From Candidatus Rokubacteria bacterium 13_1_40CM_69_27 (GTDB lineage: Bacteria > Methylomirabilota > Methylomirabilia > Rokubacteriales > CSP1-6): 64,000 bases of DNA. The DNA lies in contig MNEF01000106.1 in NCBI GenBank assembly GCA_001917535.1, forward strand, positions 1 to 64,000, given 5' to 3'. Position numbers and translations under genes: made by a program. The notes under the pieces are model-generated. The model was given only the letters and a program-made list of their open reading frames with translations, did not search any database and was not told where the DNA came from. How positions within the stretch are numbered: the first letter of the stretch is position 1; the number at the start of each line of letters is the position of its first letter. This document shows positions 1 through 13,028 of this stretch, in pieces.

Positions 1-950
1 CGCGGGCGGCGGGCGGCTTCGGCAGGAGCTCGAACTGGTGCACGGAAAGCGCACCTTGTCGGTGCACCGTGCCCAGGCAGTCGGCGCCGGTGTCGCCGCC
101 GCCGATGATGACGACCCGCTTGCCGTTGGCGGTGATGAACCCCTCCTCGGGGACCCGATCTCCCTCGCAGCGCCTGTTCTGGAGCGTGAGGTAGTCCATG
201 GCGAAGTGGATGCCCTGGAGCTCGCGCCCGGGCACCGGGAGGTCCCGCGGCCACCCGGCCCCGCAGGCCAGCACGATGGCCTCGAACTCGCCCATGACCT
301 CCCGACCGCCGACGTCCACGTTCGTGCGGAAGATGATCCCCTCCTTCTCGAGGACTTGCAGGCGGCGGTCGAGGAAGCGCTTCTCCATCTTGAACTCGGG
401 GATGCCGTAGCGCAGCAGGCCGCCGATGCGGTCGGAGCGCTCGAACACGGTGACCCAGTGGCCGGCGCGGTTCAGCTGGTCGGCGGCGGCGAGCCCGGCT
501 GGGCCCGAGCCCACCACGGCGACCTTCTTGCCGGTCCGGACGGCGGGCGGCTGAGGCGCCACCCAGCCCTCTTCCCAGGCGCGGTCGATGATCGTGTTCT
601 CGACGGTTTTGATGGTCACGGCGTCGTCGTTGATCCCGAGCACGCACGAGCCCTCGCAGGGGGCCGGGCAGAGCTTGCCGGTGAACTCCGGGAAGTTGTT
701 CGTCGCGTGCAGCCGCTGGATCGCGTCCTGCCACTGGTTGCGGTAGACGAGGTCGTTCCAGTCGGGGATGAGATTGCCGAGCGGGCAGCCCTGGTGACAG
801 AACGGGATACCGCAGTCCATACAGCGCGCCGCCTGCTTCTTGAGATCGTCTTCGGGGGAGGGGAGGTAGACCTCCTTCCAGTCGCGGAGCCGCTCCTGGA
901 CGGGACGAGCCGGTGGCTTCTTGCGCCCGATCTCGAGGAAGCCGGTGACC

Positions 951-958
<8 letters not shown>
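1..958 (-). CDS. gltD: Glutamate synthase small subunit, NADPH-dependent (partial; C-terminus beyond the window edge)
   Basis: This is the beta subunit of glutamate synthase, which passes electrons from NAD(P)H through FAD and Fe-S clusters to GltB. The reading frame is missing from the ORF track because it runs off position 1, but translating the minus strand gives it clearly. The N-terminus has the adrenodoxin-type Fe-S motifs [17 protein letters not shown] and [15 protein letters not shown] dinucleotide-binding [10 protein letters not shown] stretch follows, and a second [11 protein letters not shown] site lies near the edge. About 319 of the usual 470-490 residues are present. The GTG start overlaps the gltB stop by 8 bp, so the two subunits are translationally coupled. 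Confidence is high; only the C-terminus is unseen. Confidence 0.95.
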
Positions 959-5522
<4,564 letters not shown>

Positions 5523-5620
5523 TCTGATGATCCCTTCTGTTCCGCGCCCGTTGTGAAGAGTTGCACGATACTACCCCGAGGCCGGATCATTAGTCAGCCC
5601 GAAAAAATCGTATAGAGGGT

Positions 5621-5635
5621 ATTAGAAGATCTAAT
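5621..5635. promoter_or_regulatory. LysR-type operator (T-N11-A palindrome) in the gltB/lysR divergent region
   Basis: The sequence ATTAGA-AGA-TCTAAT is a perfect 6-bp inverted repeat with a 3-bp spacer. It contains the T-N11-A signature of LysR-family operators. It lies in a conspicuously AT-rich patch in an otherwise GC-rich window, directly upstream of the LysR start and about 100 bp upstream of gltB. The rest of the 116-bp intergenic region holds no gene. Position and symmetry suggest autoregulation and divergent control of gltBD; binding itself is inferred. Confidence 0.55.
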
Positions 5636-5638
5636 GAT

Positions 5639-6565
5639 ATGATCTGGGGCGTGCACCTGGAGACTCTGCGGCTTTACAGCGACATCGTCCGCCTCCGGAG
5701 CTTCTCCCGCGGCGCCGAGCACAACTTCGTCTCTCAATCGGCCGCCAGTCAGGCGATGCAGCAGCTGGAGCGGGAGCTCGGGGTCCCTCTGATCGACCGG
5801 ACCCAGCGGCCCTTCGTGGTCACCGCCGAGGGGCAGGCGTTCTACGGCGCCTGCCGCGCGCTGCTGGACGCCTGGGAAAAGGCCAAGGCGGAGGTGGCCT
5901 CCGTGAAGGCGCGCGTGGACGGCACGGTGAGGGTGGCCGCCATCTACTCCGTGGGGCTGCACGACATGAGCCACCACCTTCAGCGGTTCATGTCCCTGTA
6001 CCCCAACGCCCGCGTCCAGCTGGAGTGCCTGCACCCCCACAAGGTCGTCGAGGCCGTCCTCAACGGCGAAGCGGACGTCGGCATCATGTCCTATCCGCCC
6101 GCCGACCGCGCGCTCTCGGTGATCCCCTTGCGCTCGGAGCCCATGGCCTTCGTCTGCCATCCCAACCACCGGCTGGCGCGGCGCCGGACCGTCATGCCCG
6201 CAGACCTCAATGGCCAGCCCTTCGTGGCGTTCGACCGCGAGCTGACGATCCGCAAAGCGATCGACCGCGCGCTCCGCCAGTCCAACGTCAAGCCGAACAT
6301 CGTGATGGAGTTCGACAACATCGAGACCATCAAGCAGGCGATCATGATCGCCGCGGGCGTCAGCATCCTGCCCCGGCACACGGTGGAGAAGGAGGCGGGA
6401 ATCCGGACGCTCTCGGTCGTGCCCTTCGGCATTCCCGATCTCGTCCGTCCGGTCGGGATCATCCACCGTCGCCAGAAGCAGCTACCACCCGCCGTGAGCC
6501 GGTTCATCGAGCTCCTGCAGGAGTCGAACGGCGCGGCCCCCGCCAAGGTCGCCGCGCAGCGGTGA
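5639..6565 (+). CDS. LysR-family transcriptional regulator, possibly GltC-like
   Basis: This 308-residue protein has the normal LysR length. The N-terminal winged helix-turn-helix includes the typical SQSAASQAMQQLERELGVPLIDR segment, followed by a periplasmic-binding-protein-like effector domain. It is divergent from gltB and only 10 bp upstream of an M24 peptidase gene, with which it is probably cotranscribed. The ATG at 5639 lies just downstream of the palindromic operator. A GTG 12 bp further in (VHLETLRLY) matches the usual LysR N-terminus at least as well, so the start is uncertain. The effector is unknown. Regulation of gltBD is inferred from position and the family precedent of GltC. 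Confidence 0.9.
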   Translation: MIWGVHLETLRLYSDIVRLRSFSRGAEHNFVSQSAASQAMQQLERELGVPLIDRTQRPFVVTAEGQAFYGACRALLDAWEKAKAEVASVKARVDGTVRVAAIYSVGLHDMSHHLQRFMSLYPNARVQLECLHPHKVVEAVLNGEADVGIMSYPPADRALSVIPLRSEPMAFVCHPNHRLARRRTVMPADLNGQPFVAFDRELTIRKAIDRALRQSNVKPNIVMEFDNIETIKQAIMIAAGVSILPRHTVEKEAGIRTLSVVPFGIPDLVRPVGIIHRRQKQLPPAVSRFIELLQESNGAAPAKVAAQR

Positions 6566-6575
6566 GGAATCGAGG

Positions 6576-7706
6576 ATGACCGAAGCCCAGGGCCTGCTCA
6601 TCATCGCGTCGAGCGAAGCCGACTCGAACCTCTACTACGCGTGTCGCTTCCTGGCTCCCGATCCCTTCGTGTACGTGGACACCGGGGGACGGCGGCTGTT
6701 GCTCATGACCGACCTCGAGATCGACCGGGCGCGCGCCCAGGCCCGCGTCGACGAGGTGCTCTCCTACTCGGCGTACGAGAGCAAGGCCCGCCAGCGGTGG
6801 CCGCGACCGCACCTCGCCGACGTGGTCACGCTGCTGCTGGAGGACGTCGGCCTCGGCCAGGTGGAGGTGCCGGCGTCGTTTCCTTTGGAGTACGCGGACC
6901 GGCTCCGCGAGCGCGGCATCGGCGTGAGGGCCAGGCCCGACCCGCTCTTCCCCGAGCGCCTCCGGAAATCGCCGGAGGAGATCGCGGCGATCGCGGCCTC
7001 CCAGCGCCATACCGAAGCGGCACTGCAGGCGGCCCTCGACGCGCTCCGCCAGAGCGAGATCCGGGGCGACCTCGTCTACCGGAACGGGCGCCCGCTGACC
7101 ACGGAGGATCTGAAGAAGATCGTGAACGTCGCGCTGATGGAGAACGACTGCGTCGCCCAGCACACGATCATCGCCTGCGGCACCGACGGCGTCGACCCTC
7201 ACAACGAGGGGTCCGGCCCGATCCGGCCGCACCAGTCGATCGTCTTTGACATCTTCCCGCGCTCGTCCCCGAGCCGCTACTTCGCCGACATGACGCGCAC
7301 CGTCGTCAAGGGCCGCGCCTCCGACCCCCTCAAGCGCATGTACGACGCGGTCCTGGCCGCCCAGCTCCGCGGGATCGAACTGATCCGGGCAGGGGCCTCC
7401 GGACTCGCCGTGCATTCCGAGGTGGCGCAGGCGCTCGAGCGCCAGGGCTTCGAGACGGGCGTGGTCGACGGGCGCAACCAGGGGTTCTTCCACGGCACCG
7501 GTCACGGTGTGGGGCTCGACATCCACGAGCCGCCGCGCATCGGCAAGGTGGACTGGGGCCTGGAGGCGGGCAACGTGGTGACGGTGGAGCCCGGGCTCTA
7601 CTATCCACGCTGGGGCGCGGTCCGGATCGAGGACATGGTGGTCGTGGAGCCGGCGGGGTGCCGCAACCTGACCAGCTTTTCCAAGGAGACGTTGCTCGAG
7701 CTCTGA
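6576..7706 (+). CDS. M24-family metallopeptidase (Xaa-Pro aminopeptidase/creatinase fold)
   Basis: This 376-residue protein has a variable N-terminal domain followed by a pita-bread catalytic domain. The dinuclear-metal ligands of M24 enzymes are visible: the Asp residues in VFDIFPR and FADMTRT, the His in GTGHGVGLD, and the Glu residues in VTVEPGLY and VRIEDMVVV. It could be a cytosolic Xaa-Pro dipeptidase or a creatinase-like amidinohydrolase; the sequence alone does not decide. It follows the LysR gene by 10 bp, so it may share its promoter. The ATG start follows a GAGG element. Confidence 0.9.
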   Translation: MTEAQGLLIIASSEADSNLYYACRFLAPDPFVYVDTGGRRLLLMTDLEIDRARAQARVDEVLSYSAYESKARQRWPRPHLADVVTLLLEDVGLGQVEVPASFPLEYADRLRERGIGVRARPDPLFPERLRKSPEEIAAIAASQRHTEAALQAALDALRQSEIRGDLVYRNGRPLTTEDLKKIVNVALMENDCVAQHTIIACGTDGVDPHNEGSGPIRPHQSIVFDIFPRSSPSRYFADMTRTVVKGRASDPLKRMYDAVLAAQLRGIELIRAGASGLAVHSEVAQALERQGFETGVVDGRNQGFFHGTGHGVGLDIHEPPRIGKVDWGLEAGNVVTVEPGLYYPRWGAVRIEDMVVVEPAGCRNLTSFSKETLLEL

Positions 7707-7796
7707 GGCGGCCACAAACGCCGCGTTGCTCTGAGCGCCGGGGGGGACTACGATGCTGGACACCGGGCTGGCGCGAGTGCCGGCAGGGGGTGGGGC

Positions 7797-8321
7797 ATGA
7801 ACGAGTTCGAGGAGGAGTACAGCGAGGAGATCGAAGGCGAGCTCCGGGAGATCCGGGGAGCCCTGTTCAACGACACGATCGCGGTGCTGTCACCCGCGGA
7901 GCCGATCTGCCTGCGGGAGACGGCGATGGTCCACGAGGCGGTGCAGAGCATGCTGGCCCGCCATCAGGCGGGCGTGCTGGTGGTCGACGCCCAGGGACGG
8001 CTCACGGGGATCTTCACCGAGCGCGACGTGCTCAACCGCGTCGCCGGCAAGGCCCTCGACGTCCGGCGCACGCCGCTCAGCGCGGTGATGACGCCCAATC
8101 CGGAGGCGCTCACCGTATCACAGCGCGTGGCCTACGCGGTCCACTGCATGGGTGTCGCCGGCTACCGCACGGTGCCGCTGGTCGACGCCGAGCAACGCCC
8201 GGTCGGCGTGGTCACGGTCAGCGACGTCATCCGGTGGCTGGCGAATCTGTTCCCCGAGGCCGTGCTGAACCTGGCCCCCGGCGACACCATCAAGCACCCT
8301 GGGCGCATCGACGCCGGTTAG
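7797..8321 (+). CDS. CBS-domain pair protein
   Basis: This 174-residue protein has an acidic N-terminal helix (EEEYSEEIEGELREI) followed by two CBS repeats. The first runs around residues 40-95 (GVLVVDAQGRLTGIFTERDVLNRV), the second around 100-160 (TVPLVDAEQRPVGVVTVSDVIRW). Paired CBS modules usually bind adenine nucleotides as energy sensors. No catalytic domain is attached, so it may act as a free regulatory subunit. It lies about 210 bp upstream of korAB, which has its own promoter-like sequence. Partner and ligand are unknown. Confidence 0.88.
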   Translation: MNEFEEEYSEEIEGELREIRGALFNDTIAVLSPAEPICLRETAMVHEAVQSMLARHQAGVLVVDAQGRLTGIFTERDVLNRVAGKALDVRRTPLSAVMTPNPEALTVSQRVAYAVHCMGVAGYRTVPLVDAEQRPVGVVTVSDVIRWLANLFPEAVLNLAPGDTIKHPGRIDAG

Positions 8322-8350
8322 GCGGTACGGCGGTCGAACCGGAGGACTTC

Positions 8351-8379
8351 TTGCCCTTTCCACGCTGCTCCGATAAAAT
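8351..8379 (+). promoter_or_regulatory. Sigma70-like promoter for korAB
   Basis: TTGCCC and TAAAAT are separated by exactly 17 bp, in the 209-bp gap between the CBS gene and korA. TAAAAT stands out in this GC-rich DNA. It would give a leader of about 145 nt upstream of the korA ATG. The remainder of the gap shows no gene. Confidence 0.55.
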
Positions 8380-8530
8380 TATTTCTGGTTGCCCCGGGGG
8401 CGAATTCCCCAAGCAGTCCGGGATCCAGCGCAATCCCCGCCGGTGAAGCACGCCCGACGCGTGCGTGTCGAGGCAGGTGTGTGAGGGCGCTTGATCTGAT
8501 CACTCGAACCGACGAGAGGACGATGGATCG

Positions 8531-10402
8531 ATGAGCGAGACCGTGGCTCCCGTCCGGACCGCCGCAAAACAGCTGAGGGAGCTAGACCGCGCCGTAGTCC
8601 GCTTCGCCGGCGACTCCGGCGACGGCATGCAGCTTACGGGCGAGCAGTTCACGACGGAATCGGCCTGGGCCGGGAACGACATCGCCACGCTCCCGAACTT
8701 CCCGGCGGAGATCCGAGCCCCAGCCGGCACGCTCTTCGGCGTCTCCAGCTTCCAACTCCAGTTCGGAAGCCAACGTGTCTACACGCCGGGGGATCGGCTC
8801 GACTGCCTGGTGGCCATGAACCCGGCGGCGCTGAAGGTGCATCTGAGCGATCTGAAGCCGGGTGGGCTCCTCGTCGTCAACACCAACGCGTTCGACAAGC
8901 GGAACCTCGACAAGGCGGGCTACCCCTCGAATCCGCTGGACGACCCCGCGCTGGCCGAGCGCTATCGCCTGCACAAGGTGGACATGACGGCCCTCACCCT
9001 GGAGGCGATCAAGGACCTGTCCTTGAACCAGAAGGAGAAGGAACGCACCAAGAACTTCTTCGCCCTGGGCGTGGTTTCCTGGATCTACACGCGACCGCTG
9101 GAGCCGACGCTCGAGTGGATCAAGAAGAAGTTCGCGAAGAACCAGGTCATCGCCGAGGCCAACGCGCGCGTCCTCAAGGCGGGTCACGCCTTCGGCGAGA
9201 CGGCGGAGATCTTCGCCGAGCACTATGCGGTGGAGGCGGCCGAGCTGCCGCCGGGCCTCTACCGCGCCATGACCGGCAACCGGGCGCTGGCCTGGGGGCT
9301 TCTGGCCGCCGCCCAGCGCTCGAAGCTGCCCGTCGTCTACGGCGCCTACCCGATCACGCCGGCCAGCGGCATCCTCGAGGAGCTGGCGATGCACAAGCGG
9401 TTCCGGATCCGCACGATCCAGGCCGAGGACGAGATCGCCGCGGTGACGGCGGCGATCGGCGCCTCGTTCGGCGGGGCCATCGGCGTCACCGCGTCCAGCG
9501 GCCCGGGCATCGCGCTGAAAGGGGAAGGCATCGGGCTCGCCGTCACGGCCGAGCTGCCGCTCGTCATCTTCGACATCCAGCGGGGGGGGCCGTCGACGGG
9601 CCTGCCGACGAAGACCGAACAGGCCGACCTGATGCAGGCCCTCTACGGCCGCAACAGCGAGTCGCCGGTGGTCGTGCTGGCGCCGGCGACGCCGGGCGAC
9701 TGCTTCTACATCGCCTACGAGGCGGTGCGCATCGCCACCAAATACATGACGCCCGTGCTCGTGCTCAGTGACGGCTTCCTGGCCAACGGCTCCGAGCCGT
9801 GGCCCGTCCCCGACATCAACAGCCTGCCGCCCATCGACGTGCAGTTCCGCACGGAGAAGGAAGGCTTCTTCCCGTATCTCCGTGACCCCGCCACCCTGGC
9901 CAGGCCGTGGGTGAGGCCGGGCACGCCGGGGCTGGAGCACCGCATCGGCGGCATCGAGAAGCAGGACGTGACCGGCAACATCTCCTATGACCCGGACAAC
10001 CACGACCACATGGTCCGCATGCGCGCCGAGAAGGTACGTCGGGTCGCCCAGGAGATCCCGCCCACCTCGATCAACGGGCCGGCCACGGGGGACCTCCTGG
10101 TCGTCGGCTGGGGCGGCACCTATGGGGCCATCACCGCGGCGGTCGAGCGCACGCAGTTGGAAGGCCAGTCGGTGGCCTCCGTCCACCTGCGGTACCTCAA
10201 TCCGCTGCCGCCGGACCTCGGCCACATCCTGCGCGAGTACCGGAAGGTGCTGGTGCCGGAGATCAACAGCGGGCAACTGGTGCGCGTGCTACGGGCCGAG
10301 TATCTGGTGGACGCGGTCGGCTTCAACCGCGTGCGCGGCCTGCCCCTGGCCACCGACGAAATCTACGAGGCCATCAAGCAACTCCTCGGGAGCGCGTCAT
10401 GA
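8531..10402 (+). CDS. korA: 2-oxoacid:ferredoxin oxidoreductase, fused gamma-alpha subunit (KorA type)
   Basis: This subunit works with the next gene in CoA-dependent oxidative decarboxylation of a 2-oxo acid, probably 2-oxoglutarate, reducing ferredoxin. At 623 residues it is a gamma-alpha fusion. The N-terminal gamma part carries RFAGDSGDGMQLTGEQF. The alpha part begins near residue 235 with GNRALAWGLLAAAQRSKLPVVYGAYPITPAS, followed by the pyrophosphate-side core (QAEDEIAAVTAAIGASF, TASSGPGIALK). KorA and KorB overlap by 4 bp (ATGA), implying a stoichiometric complex. This could be a forward TCA-cycle step that reduces low-potential carriers, or reductive carboxylation; direction is not readable here. 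Confidence 0.93.
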   Translation: MSETVAPVRTAAKQLRELDRAVVRFAGDSGDGMQLTGEQFTTESAWAGNDIATLPNFPAEIRAPAGTLFGVSSFQLQFGSQRVYTPGDRLDCLVAMNPAALKVHLSDLKPGGLLVVNTNAFDKRNLDKAGYPSNPLDDPALAERYRLHKVDMTALTLEAIKDLSLNQKEKERTKNFFALGVVSWIYTRPLEPTLEWIKKKFAKNQVIAEANARVLKAGHAFGETAEIFAEHYAVEAAELPPGLYRAMTGNRALAWGLLAAAQRSKLPVVYGAYPITPASGILEELAMHKRFRIRTIQAEDEIAAVTAAIGASFGGAIGVTASSGPGIALKGEGIGLAVTAELPLVIFDIQRGGPSTGLPTKTEQADLMQALYGRNSESPVVVLAPATPGDCFYIAYEAVRIATKYMTPVLVLSDGFLANGSEPWPVPDINSLPPIDVQFRTEKEGFFPYLRDPATLARPWVRPGTPGLEHRIGGIEKQDVTGNISYDPDNHDHMVRMRAEKVRRVAQEIPPTSINGPATGDLLVVGWGGTYGAITAAVERTQLEGQSVASVHLRYLNPLPPDLGHILREYRKVLVPEINSGQLVRVLRAEYLVDAVGFNRVRGLPLATDEIYEAIKQLLGSAS

Positions 10403-11427
10403 GCGTGAGCGGCGCGGGGCCGGCCGAAGCCCGGCGCTACACGAAGAAGGACTTCGAATCGGACCAGGACGTCCGCTGGTGCCCCGGATGCGGGGACTAC
10501 GCGATCCTGAGCGCCGTCCAGAAGACGATGCCCGACCTCGGCATCCCCAAGGAGAACATCGTCTTCATCTCCGGCATCGGCTGCTCCAGCCGGTTCCCGT
10601 ACTACATGAACACCTACGGGTTCCACACGATCCACGGTCGGGCGCCCGCGGTCGCCACGGGCCTGCGCCTGGCCCGGCCCGATCTCAAAATCTTCGTGGT
10701 CACCGGCGATGGCGATGGGCTCTCCATCGGCGGCAACCACATGCTGCACGTGCTCCGCCGCAACGTGAGCCTGACCATCCTCCTCTTCAACAACCGGATC
10801 TACGGGCTCACCAAGGGGCAGTACTCGCCGACCAGCGAGCTGGGCAAGGTGACGAAGTCCACGCCGTTGGGCTCGGCCGACCGGCCCGTCAACCCGCTGG
10901 CGTTCGCGCTCGGCTGCGGCGCCACCTTCGTCGGGCGCACGGTCGATCGCGACGTCAAGCACATGGAGGAGATGCTCAAGCGCGCCGCCCACCACAATGG
11001 CACGGCCTTCCTCGAAATCCTGCAGAACTGCAACGTGTACAACGACCTCGCCTGGAACGCGCTGTACGAGAAGGAGTCCAAGCTGCAGTACGAGCTCCGC
11101 CTGGAGCAGGGCAAGCCGCTGCTCTTCGGCGCGCTCGACGACCGCAAGGCGGTCATCATGGACGGCGTCATTCCCAAGGTCGTCTCGGCCGCCAGCGTGC
11201 CGGCCAGCGCCCTCTGGGTGCACGACGAGAAGAACGTGAACGCGGCCAAGCTGCTGGCCGACCTCTGGGCCCCGGAGTTTCCGATCCCGGTGGGCGTGCT
11301 GGCGGCGGTGGAGGCGCCCGTGTACGAGGAGATCCTCCTCGATCAGGAGAAGCGCGCCGTCTCTGAGCGCGGCGCCGGCGACATCGCCAAGCTCCTCACG
11401 TCGGGAGATACCTGGAAGATCGAATGA
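10399..11427 (+). CDS. korB: 2-oxoacid:ferredoxin oxidoreductase, beta subunit
   Basis: This is the thiamine-diphosphate and Fe-S subunit of the KorAB complex. The 342 residues include the Fe-S/TPP motifs WCPGCGDY and ISGIGCSSRFPYYMNTYGFHTIHGRAPAVATG, plus the TPP-binding GDGDGLSIGGNH segment with NNRIYGLTKGQ downstream. Two Cys in the first motif and one in the second match the cluster ligands of KorB-type proteins. It overlaps korA by 4 bp. A double-hairpin repeat starts 3 bp after its stop and may act as a terminator. Confidence 0.94.
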   Translation: MSVSGAGPAEARRYTKKDFESDQDVRWCPGCGDYAILSAVQKTMPDLGIPKENIVFISGIGCSSRFPYYMNTYGFHTIHGRAPAVATGLRLARPDLKIFVVTGDGDGLSIGGNHMLHVLRRNVSLTILLFNNRIYGLTKGQYSPTSELGKVTKSTPLGSADRPVNPLAFALGCGATFVGRTVDRDVKHMEEMLKRAAHHNGTAFLEILQNCNVYNDLAWNALYEKESKLQYELRLEQGKPLLFGALDDRKAVIMDGVIPKVVSAASVPASALWVHDEKNVNAAKLLADLWAPEFPIPVGVLAAVEAPVYEEILLDQEKRAVSERGAGDIAKLLTSGDTWKIE

Positions 11428-11429
11428 AC

Positions 11430-11522
11430 ATCGGAGGGGGCCTCCTCATCGGAGGGGGTCTAGACGGTCCCCTCCGAGGCCTCCCCCCGGATCGAGTCGC
11501 GCCGGCTCCGCCGGCGCTCGAA
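11430..11522 (+). repeat. Intergenic double-hairpin repeat, family 1, copy A
   Basis: The unit begins with ATCGGAGGGGG, continues to a complementary CCCCTCCGA arm and a C-rich stretch, and then forms a second stem GCGCCGGC/GCCGGCGC ending in GCTCGAA. In this copy the first arm is duplicated (ATCGGAGGGGG occurs twice, 21 bp apart). The same architecture recurs at 16672, 51149 and, inverted, at 52661. It fills the gap between korB and glcD. Transcription-termination or REP-like roles are possible. Confidence 0.75.
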
Positions 11523-11570
11523 CACCGCGACCACCGCCCGAGGTAAGCGAGTGCCGCCCGTGGAGCTGTC

Positions 11571-13016
11571 ATGTCCCTGAGTCCCGCCGCGGTCAAAGAA
11601 CTGCAGCGCATCCTGGGTCCCCAGGGGCTCGTCACGACGCCCGAAGGACGGCTCGTCTACGAGTGCGACATGCATACCCTCTACAAGGGAATGCCCGACG
11701 CCGTCGCGCTGCCGACCCGGACGGAGCAGGTGCAGGCCGTCGTCGACCTTTGCCGGCGGGAGCGGGTTCCCGTCGTGCCGCGCGGCTCGGGGACGGGGCT
11801 CATCGGCGGCGCCATGGCGCCTCGGGGGGGCGTCATGGTGTCGCTGAATCGTATGGACCGGATCCTCGACATCGATCTCGCCAACCGATGCGCCACCGTG
11901 CAGCCGGGGCTGATCAACCTCTGGCTCACCCGGGCGGTGAGCGACCGGGGTTACTTCTTCGCGCCCGATCCCTCCAGCCAGATGGTGTCATCCATCGGCG
12001 GCAACGTCGCGACCAACGCCGGGGGACCGCACTGCCTGAAGTACGGCATCACCACCAACCACGTCCTGGGGCTGGAGATGGTCACGGGTCGCGGCGAGCT
12101 CGTCCGCCTCGGCGGCAAGGCCATGGACCGGCCCGGCTACGACCTGACGGGCGCCGCGGTGGGAAGCGAGGGGACGTTCGGTCTCGTCACCGCCATCACG
12201 GTGCGCCTGCTCCACGCCCCCGAGGCGGTGAAGACCGTACTGGCGTCCTTCGCCACGATCGGGGAGGCTTCCGAAACGGTCTCGGACATCATCGCGGCCG
12301 GGATGATCCCGGCCGCCCTCGAGATGCTCGACGCGGTCATCATCCGCGCCATCAACGCGGGCATCGGCGCAGGATACCCGGACAGGGCGGGCGCGGTGCT
12401 GCTCATCGAGCTGGACGGGCCGACCGCGGAGGTGGAAGTCCAGGGCGAGCGCTGCGCGGCCCTCTGCCGCCGGCATCGCGCCCTCGAAGTGCGCGTGGCC
12501 CACGACGAAGCCGAGCGGGCGCTCCTCTGGAAGGGGCGCAAAGAGGCGGCCGGGGCCGTCGGTCGACTGACCTCGAGCTACCTGCTGCAGGACGCCGTGG
12601 TCCCGCGCTCGAAGCTCCCCCAGATCATGCGGGAGATGGAGACCATCGCGGCCCGCCACGGCGTGCTCATCGCCAACGTCTTTCACGCGGGAGACGGCAA
12701 CCTGCACCCGCTGATCTGCTACGACGACCGCAAGCCCGAGGAGCTGGCGCGGGCGGTCCGGGCCAACGAAGAGCTGCTTCACGCCTGCATCGAGCTGGGG
12801 GGAAGCGTGACCGGTGAGCACGGAGTGGGCGTGGATAAGGCCGAGAATCTCACCCTGCAGTATTCCGAGGCCGATCTGAACTTCATGTATCGCCTGCGGC
12901 GCGTCTTCGATCCCGACGGGATCATGAATCCGGGAAAGCTGCTGCCGTCGCACCCGGCCTGCGCCGAGGGATTCAGGCCATCGCGTCCGGTCCTGCCCAC
13001 CGGCGCCTGGATCTAG
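11571..13016 (+). CDS. glcD: FAD-linked oxidase, glycolate/D-lactate oxidase subunit
   Basis: This 481-residue flavoprotein has a VAO/PCMH-type FAD-binding fold. The P-loop-like segment is PVVPRGSGTGLIGGAM, the second FAD contact is SSIGGNVATNAGGPHCLKYG, and the C-terminal oxidase domain has NVFHAGDGNLHPL and TGEHGVGVDK. It is the catalytic subunit that oxidises glycolate or D-lactate and passes electrons to the quinone pool through GlcE and GlcF. The neighbouring glcE and glcF genes in the expected order support the assignment. Substrate preference between glycolate and D-2-hydroxyacids is not decided by sequence. Confidence 0.93.
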   Translation: MSLSPAAVKELQRILGPQGLVTTPEGRLVYECDMHTLYKGMPDAVALPTRTEQVQAVVDLCRRERVPVVPRGSGTGLIGGAMAPRGGVMVSLNRMDRILDIDLANRCATVQPGLINLWLTRAVSDRGYFFAPDPSSQMVSSIGGNVATNAGGPHCLKYGITTNHVLGLEMVTGRGELVRLGGKAMDRPGYDLTGAAVGSEGTFGLVTAITVRLLHAPEAVKTVLASFATIGEASETVSDIIAAGMIPAALEMLDAVIIRAINAGIGAGYPDRAGAVLLIELDGPTAEVEVQGERCAALCRRHRALEVRVAHDEAERALLWKGRKEAAGAVGRLTSSYLLQDAVVPRSKLPQIMREMETIAARHGVLIANVFHAGDGNLHPLICYDDRKPEELARAVRANEELLHACIELGGSVTGEHGVGVDKAENLTLQYSEADLNFMYRLRRVFDPDGIMNPGKLLPSHPACAEGFRPSRPVLPTGAWI

Positions 13017-13028
13017 CGGGCCTGCGTG

